NCBI GenBank assembly: GCA_050012175.1
Contig: JBEKHR010000001.1
Coordinates: forward strand, 62,001-126,000
DNA length: 64,000 bases
Direction of reading: 5' to 3'
Source of the DNA: CAVROP01 sp050012175
GTDB taxonomy: Bacteria > Acidobacteriota > Terriglobia > UBA7540
Positions 59,060-64,000 of the stretch are shown here, piece by piece (the stretch's first letter is position 1; every line of letters begins with the position of its first letter). Position numbers and translations under genes: made by a program. The notes beneath the pieces are model-generated. The model searched no databases. It was not told where the DNA came from and saw only the letters and a list, made by a program, of their open reading frames with translations.

Positions 59060-60422
59060 GGTCTTCCTCCTTCTCTCGCTGACGCTTACGGCGTTCTTGC
59101 TCACGCTCGCGCTGCCGCTGGTTCTTTTCCGCCTGCCGCTCCTGCCAGCGATTCCAATTCGTCTCTTCGCGGCTCTTCAAATCCTCCAAGCTTCGCGCGT
59201 CGAGTTTTCGGATCTCGATGTTGCCGGCAACGGTCCGGATGCGCAAAACTTCACCCCCGCCGTTCAGGGTTCCGTGGCCGCGAATCGTGCGCTCGCCAAA
59301 ATCCTCCTTGTCACCCAGAATGCTGAGAGGAAAATCGGTGACGATGTGATGGCCGGCGGCCGCGTCGATGGCAGCGTCAATAGTCAATGACAAACCCACG
59401 GGCAGATACACGTAAACATCTCCCATGGAGGTCTCAAGCTGCGATGCCGCAAAAGTCTTGGCGGAAGCGTTGAACTCCGCCAGGATGCGTCCTGCGGATG
59501 TGCTGGCTCGGACGCCTGCCTCGAGCTGCAAGAGATCAATGCTGCCACCCGCCGTTTCCGCCACAACTCGGCCACGCGCCCCTTGAAGGCGGATGCTTCC
59601 TCCGGCGGTCTCCGCCCGCACACTGCCTCCCGTTGGCCCCACCTGGATCTGTCCTCCCGCAGTCTGCGCCACAACTTGACCGGCAGCCCCGGCGATGACC
59701 ACATCGCCTCCCGCCGTCTCGGCCCGCAGCGTTCCGCCCACCTGCCCCACTTGGATCTCCCCCCCGCTAGTTTCAATCATCGCATCACCCCGGACGTTCC
59801 CGACATGAATGCTGCCACCGGCCGTCCGGGCTTCCGCGCGGGCCCCAAGGTTCCCCAAGGTGATGCCTCCACCGGCAGTTTCCACTCTGATTGGGCCGCT
59901 GATGTCCGTCGTGTGGATGTCACCCCCGGCGGTGGTCAGCCGCGCTTCGCCCTGGAGGGCGCCTTCCACACCAATGTCGCCACCCTGCGTCTCAACGTCC
60001 AGATTGAAGCGAGCCGGAAGTTTGATGTCGAATTCCGCTCCCGCGGAGTGGTCGTGATGCCTCGAACCGGACAACTCCCCGCTCACATAAACACCGCCGC
60101 CCTCTATAGAGCGGGCGCTGAGGCGGTAAGCATCGAAAACGCGGCGCGCCTTCTCCTCGCTTCCCGTGTAAACGCGCAGGACCACGCGACCCTCGAGCTG
60201 ATTGCCGGCCCCGGGGGTGATTTCCACGGAGCCCATGTCCGCGCGCAGAATCAGCTTTCCACCCTCGCGTGCCGGAGCGGTCCACTCGTAGGTCTCCGTC
60301 CAGGAGGCGTTCCCGTGACGCACGGGCGTGCCCCGCTTTACGATGGACTGGCCGAGCGCCTGTAGGGGCAGGGCAGCCAGCCCAAGCCATAAAGCGGATT
60401 GCAAGAGGCGTTTATTTCTCAT
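59046..60422 (-). CDS. DUF4097-family beta-repeat protein, long paralogue
   Basis: A 458-residue protein from ATG 60422 (the frame is open to ATG 60440, which overlaps the previous gene by 11 bp). A signal peptide (LLQSALWLGLAALPLQALG) is followed by at least nine rungs of about 18-19 residues with the pattern AETAGGxIxLxxxxG (for example VRAETAGGDVVIAG, VVAQTAGGQIQVG, VRAETAGGSIRLQG, VVAETAGGSIDLL). The C-terminal tail is extremely charged (QRQREREQERRKRQREKEED). The rungs suggest a right-handed beta-helix stack. It lies between the anti-sigma gene and the short paralogue in the ECF operon. Confidence 0.85.
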   Translation of the reverse strand: MRNKRLLQSALWLGLAALPLQALGQSIVKRGTPVRHGNASWTETYEWTAPAREGGKLILRADMGSVEITPGAGNQLEGRVVLRVYTGSEEKARRVFDAYRLSARSIEGGGVYVSGELSGSRHHDHSAGAEFDIKLPARFNLDVETQGGDIGVEGALQGEARLTTAGGDIHTTDISGPIRVETAGGGITLGNLGARAEARTAGGSIHVGNVRGDAMIETSGGEIQVGQVGGTLRAETAGGDVVIAGAAGQVVAQTAGGQIQVGPTGGSVRAETAGGSIRLQGARGRVVAETAGGSIDLLQLEAGVRASTSAGRILAEFNASAKTFAASQLETSMGDVYVYLPVGLSLTIDAAIDAAAGHHIVTDFPLSILGDKEDFGERTIRGHGTLNGGGEVLRIRTVAGNIEIRKLDARSLEDLKSREETNWNRWQERQAEKNQRQREREQERRKRQREKEEDRDQD

Positions 60423-60429
60423 GAGGTTG

Positions 60430-61401
60430 TTAGAACCCATCGCTCCCCAGCTTTCTCAGCGCACTCGCACACTTCAATCGCACATAGCGGTTCGGATCGT
60501 TTGCGGCAAGGCGCTCGAGCGCGCTCAGAATCGCTTCATCGCGTCCTTCCTTCTCAACGTGGTCAACCAGCACGTCAACAGATTCGACCCTGACTCCCAT
60601 GTTCCCGTCATGTTCCAGGACCTCAATCAAGCTCTGTTGCAGATCATCGCCGCCCGCCATGCCTCGAACCGCGTCCAAGGCTGCCAGGCGGTTCCCGACG
60701 TTCGAGTCGTGCTCCATGGTATAGAGCAGGGCGGCTCGGACGTTAGGACTCTTGGTCCGGGCACGCAAGGCGTCCAGTGTGTCACGGCGAATCCCCGCGT
60801 TGTCGTAACTCTTCACGGCATAGACCAGAAGCTGTTGGATGTGTGGATCGTCAAGTGACCCTTCGAGAGTGACACGGCGTTGCGCGTCCATGGTGATGCG
60901 CACGTCGCCCGTCTTCGGATCTGGAGCCACGCGGCTGATGTCGTTGATGCGCATGTTTTCAAAGTCCTCGCCGGCCAGGGAAGACGTGGTCACGTTTCCA
61001 GGCTCGGAAGGGACCACTCGAGCGGCTCGCGGGCGGAGCGTCCAACCTAGCCCAAAACCGAAAACCATCAGGCTTAAAGCGAAGGCGATGCGCGGGCCCA
61101 CGCGCCGCGGCGGGAGTTGCAGGAAAGGCAGCCACTCCCGGATCAGGCCGTGCCATCCCAGTCGTTCCCTGTCGAGCGCTTCCACCAGCGCTTGCCTGCA
61201 CTCCACCAGAAAATCAGGAGAAGGTTCAATGCGTGGCAGTTGAGCCAGCACCTCATGAAGGCTGCGGACTTCCTCACGCGCAGCCTGGCAATTGACGCAG
61301 CCCGCAAGATGCGCCTCGTAGGCCGCCCGTTGCTCAGGCGGAAGGTCGCCATAAAGATCGAGCGTCAAGTTCTCTTCAAACTCCTTGCAGTTCATGACCA
61401 C
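60430..61401 (-). CDS. Zinc-finger anti-sigma factor with C-terminal HEAT repeats
   Basis: A 323-residue membrane protein. The N-terminal zf-HC2 anti-sigma domain has the HxxxCxxC motif H31-x3-C35-x2-C38 (HLAGCVNC). A transmembrane helix lies at about 103-121. The periplasmic part (about 190-320) is a HEAT-like repeat array (ALRARTKSPNVRAALLYTMEHDSNVGNRLAALDAVRGM...). It should bind and hold the adjacent ECF sigma factor until an envelope cue frees it; the HEAT part may be the sensor. It follows the sigma gene on the same strand. Confidence 0.9.
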   Translation of the reverse strand: MVMNCKEFEENLTLDLYGDLPPEQRAAYEAHLAGCVNCQAAREEVRSLHEVLAQLPRIEPSPDFLVECRQALVEALDRERLGWHGLIREWLPFLQLPPRRVGPRIAFALSLMVFGFGLGWTLRPRAARVVPSEPGNVTTSSLAGEDFENMRINDISRVAPDPKTGDVRITMDAQRRVTLEGSLDDPHIQQLLVYAVKSYDNAGIRRDTLDALRARTKSPNVRAALLYTMEHDSNVGNRLAALDAVRGMAGGDDLQQSLIEVLEHDGNMGVRVESVDVLVDHVEKEGRDEAILSALERLAANDPNRYVRLKCASALRKLGSDGF

Positions 61402-61465
61402 ATCTCCCCGGGCGGTGGAGGGGCTACTTGGTTACGCTTGCCAGCTGGTCCGTTTTCGCCGTGCA

Positions 61466-61545
61466 ACTGACCCCTCACCCGGCCCGCGTCCCGATGAAGT
61501 GCATCGGGATCGCGGGCCACCCTCTCCCCTGGGGAGAGGGCGAAG
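61466..61545. repeat. Dispersed CCCTCACCC/GAGAGGG hairpin repeat, copy 4
   Basis: CCCCTCACCCGGCCCGCG, a CCCGATG...CATCGGG hairpin, then CGGGCCACCCTCTCCCC and GGGGAGAGGGCG. It lies in the gap between the ECF sigma and anti-sigma genes, followed by CCCTGTTCCCTATTCCC-type tandem units (61585-61627). Confidence 0.65.
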
Positions 61546-61627
61546 ATCCAATTCCCATTCTATGCCCTTTCTATTCACGGTTCCTTGCTCCCTGTTTCCA
61601 TTCCCTGTTCCCTATTCCCTGTTCCCT

Positions 61628-62257
61628 CTAGACAAGATCTCCAAGCTCCAGGCGCAGTTTCTGCGTAGCGCGGAACAGACAGTTCTTAACCGTCTGCTCG
61701 CTGGTTTTGCAAAGCTCGCCAATGGCGCGGAGCTTGAGACCCTGGTAATGCTTCAATTCGAAGACCATGCGTTCGCGAGGGTTCAGGCACTGGAGCGCTG
61801 CCTGGATGCGCCGCCCAATTTCCTTGGAGTGTACGGCGCGTTCCGGGTCGAGCACTGGCCTCTCGTCAGGCACCGTCTGAAAGTACTCCGGTTGACCGTC
61901 TTCGCTTTCGGGTCCCTGGACTTCCTTGCGCGTGTTTTGGCGGCGTAGATGGTCCAGGCAAACATTCATCACCACCCGATAGAGCCAAGTGGAAAAACGC
62001 GCCTCAAGGCGGAAGGTGGAGAGGGAGCGGTAGACCTTCAAAAACGCCTCCTGGTAAAGGTCTCGAGCCTCTTCCTGGGAGTGCACCACTTGCAACGCAA
62101 GGCGAAGCACGTTCTGATCGTATACCCGCACCAGCGCCTCGAAGGCTTCAGAGTCCCCTCCCTGGGCGCGGCGGATCAGCGCTATCTCGTCCGCCCCGCT
62201 CAGTTGCCTCGGCTCTTCTGGTATGTTTCCGGCCAGCTCCAAGCAGCCTTCCATCAC
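61628..62257 (-). CDS. ECF sigma-70 family RNA polymerase sigma factor
   Basis: A 209-residue sigma factor. Region 2 (about 24-108) has EALVRVYDQNVLRLALQVVHSQEEARDLYQEAFLKVYRSLSTFRLEARFSTWLYRVVMNVCLDHLR. Region 4 (about 150-205) has LNPRERMVFELKHYQGLKLRAIGELCKTSEQTVKNCLFRATQKLR. It heads a five-gene minus-strand operon with anti-sigma, two DUF4097 proteins and a twin-PDZ protein, and probably activates it. The gap to the next gene holds a dispersed repeat. Confidence 0.95.
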   Translation of the reverse strand: MMEGCLELAGNIPEEPRQLSGADEIALIRRAQGGDSEAFEALVRVYDQNVLRLALQVVHSQEEARDLYQEAFLKVYRSLSTFRLEARFSTWLYRVVMNVCLDHLRRQNTRKEVQGPESEDGQPEYFQTVPDERPVLDPERAVHSKEIGRRIQAALQCLNPRERMVFELKHYQGLKLRAIGELCKTSEQTVKNCLFRATQKLRLELGDLV

Positions 62258-63036
62258 CGACTTCGCTTGAACCTCTCTACCCTTTACGACGCCTTGACAG
62301 GGAAAAGGTAAGCGCCAAAAAGCAGAAATCAGAAATCAGAAACTCGGAACTGCCAGCGTAGTATTCCGGTTTCTCGTTTCACTCAATCCTCCACATCTGT
62401 CATTCTGAGCGCAGCGGAGCGGAGCGAAGAATCTCGCTCTGGACTTTTCTGCCGAGAAACAACAAGGCGATCCCGCTGTGGCGGGACCGCAAGGCGGCAT
62501 CAGAGGGACAGAGCAGGGGCGCACGGCGTCCACTTGTGGATTCTTGGCCATATTCTTTGCTTCGATTGGGGTTTCTTGCACACAAAATGCAGTTCGTTTT
62601 GAGGCCTTGAAAACGCTAAGTTCTTTATTTTCAGCAGAGTCTTCGGTTCGTTCCCTCTAAATAACATCTTTTTTGCATTCTCTCCACGTCTTCCGCCACC
62701 GGCGGGCCGATTTGGAACCCCCTGCGCGCGCGCTGTTGCGCCATGCTCCATAGGACAACCACGGTAGGCTATCATATCTCCGTCGTCGTGTCAAGCGGGA
62801 AAAGGCGGGATTCGGAAGTCAGGATTCAGGATCAGAGACAGCGCCAGGATAAACCGGCTTGGGGTTGCGGGTACAAGAACCGCAGTCGAACTGCAGCTTA
62901 CTCTAACAATTTCTAACAATTTCGTTGAGTCGATGGCGGGAAAAGCGTAGGATGCGCACGCGCAAGAGGCCCAAATCGGAAATTCCGGGCCAACTGCGTG
63001 AAAATTGCGTTGTCACGGTGTGAGCTTTGCGCCATG
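62258..63036. other. Gene-free stretch upstream of the ECF sigma operon
   Basis: No gene supported. It holds a GTCATTCTGAGCGCAGCGGAG repeat (62397-62440, third member of that family), AATCAGAAATCAG units near 62326, TCAGGATTCAGGATCAG units near 62820, a tandem TCTAACAATTTCTAACAATT near 62903, and a CGGAAATTCCGG palindrome near 62977. One minus-strand TATGAT near 62775 lies beside a TTGACA, but the spacing is too short for a standard promoter. Confidence 0.55.
62397..62440. repeat. Dispersed repeat, GTCATTCTGA/GAAGAATCT family, copy 3
   Basis: CTGTCATTCTGAGCGCAGCG, then GGAGCGGAGCGAAGAATCTCG. It shares the frame with copies at 1512-1578 and 56788-56855 but not the following GCTTTTGG segment. 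Confidence 0.55.
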
Positions 63037-63329
63037 CTAGTGTCCTGAGTCAGAAGTTAGCTGACAAGGTCTTCCCGTTTCGGGTGCCCGTTCCACAGCC
63101 CCGGCAGGGGTCCCGCAAGGCGGGATAGCCCAGGGCGCCAGCCCTGGGGGAAGAAGCCCTCACCCCGTCCCGCAGAGCGGGACACCCCTCTCCCGCGCGG
63201 GCGGGAGAGGGGACAGGGCAAAGGGGGGGGTCGCCTACCCATCCCGCCCTGCGGGACCTTGAGCTACCCTCTTTCGCCCCGACAAGTCGGGGCTGGCTTC
63301 ATCAACGAACTTCTGACTCATGACACTAG
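63037..63329. mobile_element. TA-flanked MITE-like element of about 293 bp
   Basis: The inverted ends match at 21 of 22 positions: 63037-63058 (CTAGTGTCCTGAGTCAG...) and 63308-63329. The interior has several CCCGC/GCGGG hairpins, a G-run, and a CTCTCCCGCGCGGGCGGGAGAG palindrome; it shows no gene. The end motif TAGTGTCCT and the bordering TA match the element at 16467-16558. The right end sits across an in-frame ATG (63320) of the glycosyltransferase gene. Confidence 0.6.
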
Positions 63330-63346
63330 TGAGCATTGTTGGCCAA

Positions 63347-64000
63347 ATGAGCGAGCGCCTGCGAATTCCAATCCTGGCGGCTGTCGCGACATTCGCGCTC
63401 CATGCGGTCGGGAACCCGCACTACGGCTTCTTCCGCGATGAACTCTACTTCATCGTTTGCGGACAGCATCCGCAATGGGGCTACGTCGATCTACCGCCCG
63501 TGGCGCCGCTCCTGGCCGCCGGATCGCAGATGTTCGGTCATTCGCTGGTGCTCTTGCGCATGGCCCCGGCCTTTTTTGCTGCTGCCAGCGTATACGTCAC
63601 GTGTTTGCTCGCCATCGAGCTCGGCGGCGGGGCCTTTGGCCAGATTCTGGCGGCCCTCGTCGCCTTCTTCGCTCCCGTCCTGATGAACTTCGGGATGAAG
63701 GTCTCCCCCGACATGGTCGGACTTTGGCTCTGGCCGCTGGCGGCGCTTTATACCCTGCGTCTGACCCAAGGGGCCGATCCCCGTGGGTGGCTGGCGGTTG
63801 GCGCCATCATCGGCGTCTGCCTGCAAAGCAAGTACAGCGTCCTGTTCTTCTTTGCAGCGCTGCTGTTCGGCTTGCTGCTCACACCCGAGCGGCGGATTCT
63901 TTTCTCGCGTTGGTTTCTGGCCGGTTGTTTGGTCTGCGGGCTTATCGCGCTGCCGAATTTCCTCTGGCAGGCATACTACGGTTTCCCCATGCTGGAAATG
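63347..64000 (+). CDS. Family-39 membrane glycosyltransferase, 3' end cut by window
   Basis: The frame is open from ATG 63347 (also ATG 63320, inside the MITE-like right end) to the end of the window: 218 residues. It begins MSERLRIPILAAVATFALHA and shows the ArnT/PMT_2 catalytic loop HYGFFRDELYFIVCGQHPQWGYVDLPPVAPLLA, in which the FxRDE acidic pair is conserved, followed by several hydrophobic helices. The family uses polyprenyl-phosphate sugars to glycosylate lipids or proteins on the outer face of the inner membrane. The missing part would carry the C-terminal domain. Confidence 0.87.
   Translation, partial: MSERLRIPILAAVATFALHAVGNPHYGFFRDELYFIVCGQHPQWGYVDLPPVAPLLAAGSQMFGHSLVLLRMAPAFFAAASVYVTCLLAIELGGGAFGQILAALVAFFAPVLMNFGMKVSPDMVGLWLWPLAALYTLRLTQGADPRGWLAVGAIIGVCLQSKYSVLFFFAALLFGLLLTPERRILFSRWFLAGCLVCGLIALPNFLWQAYYGFPMLEM

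Noticed and set aside
62755..62800. Sigma promoter for the ECF operon (TTGACA and TATGAT, minus strand)
   Set aside because: The two hexamers are only 12 bp apart and about 500 bp from the sigma gene.

Overview
The window is a GC-rich chromosomal segment from a Gram-negative bacterium, most probably a member of the Acidobacteriota. The pointers are an 810-residue orphan MacB/FtsX-type permease without an ATPase beside it (the ADOP type typical of acidobacteria), a carboxypeptidase-regulatory-like secreted protein, an ECF sigma / HEAT-repeat anti-sigma / DUF4097 operon, a TolC-family outer-membrane protein, and menaquinone synthesis by the futalosine route (mqnD). The assignment is inferred from gene content; no rRNA gene is present.

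Layout. 1-8.1 kb: 3' end of a sigma-54 activator overlapping an archaemetzincin gene, a ThiH/HydG-like radical SAM enzyme fused to a hemerythrin domain, an ORF6N protein, a nucleotidyltransferase remnant, a GH2 glycosidase, an IS66-like MITE, a RhaT-type sugar transporter and a decayed REP-associated transposase. 8.2-13.2 kb: accessory stretch with a zinc-ribbon/TPR membrane protein, a divergent lipoprotein, the truncated front of a DNA methyltransferase gene, about 1 kb of repeat-rich non-coding DNA and tRNA-Arg. 13.5-18.5 kb: LysR regulator, leuA, leuB, higBA toxin-antitoxin. 18.7-30.7 kb: amidohydrolase, bactofilin, methyltransferase-like protein, frameshifted receiver/SpoIIE phosphatase, ADOP permease, TolC-like protein, NarL-type response regulator and histidine kinase. 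31-39.5 kb: pabB-pabC (p-aminobenzoate for folate), a cold-shock gene with a structured leader, Nudix hydrolase, LytTR regulator, FAD oxidoreductase, mntA with an interrupted hepT. 39.5-44 kb: ccsA-hemA-hemC-hemD (haem and cytochrome c). 44-57 kb: carboxypeptidase-like protein, MFS transporter, a pair of MetE-like proteins, mqnD, AsmA-like, PilZ, esterase-like and small proteins. 57-62.3 kb: a minus-strand envelope-stress-like operon (ECF sigma, anti-sigma, two DUF4097 proteins, a twin-PDZ protein). The window ends inside a family-39 glycosyltransferase gene.

The most distinctive non-coding feature is a set of intergenic tracts built of 7-10 bp units. Each tract uses its own unit sequence. 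Many are arranged as inverted arms able to fold into long hairpins, and several begin at or inside the stop codon of the upstream gene. Two further dispersed repeat families (a CCCTCACCC/GAGAGGG hairpin type and a GTCATTCTGA...GAAGAATCT type), one IS66-like MITE and two TA-flanked MITE-like elements are also present. The window also records gene decay: a premature stop in hepT, a frameshift in the SpoIIE gene, a truncated methyltransferase, a truncated nucleotidyltransferase fused to a broken Tat leader, and a hemD that keeps the tail of a lost uroporphyrinogen methyltransferase domain.
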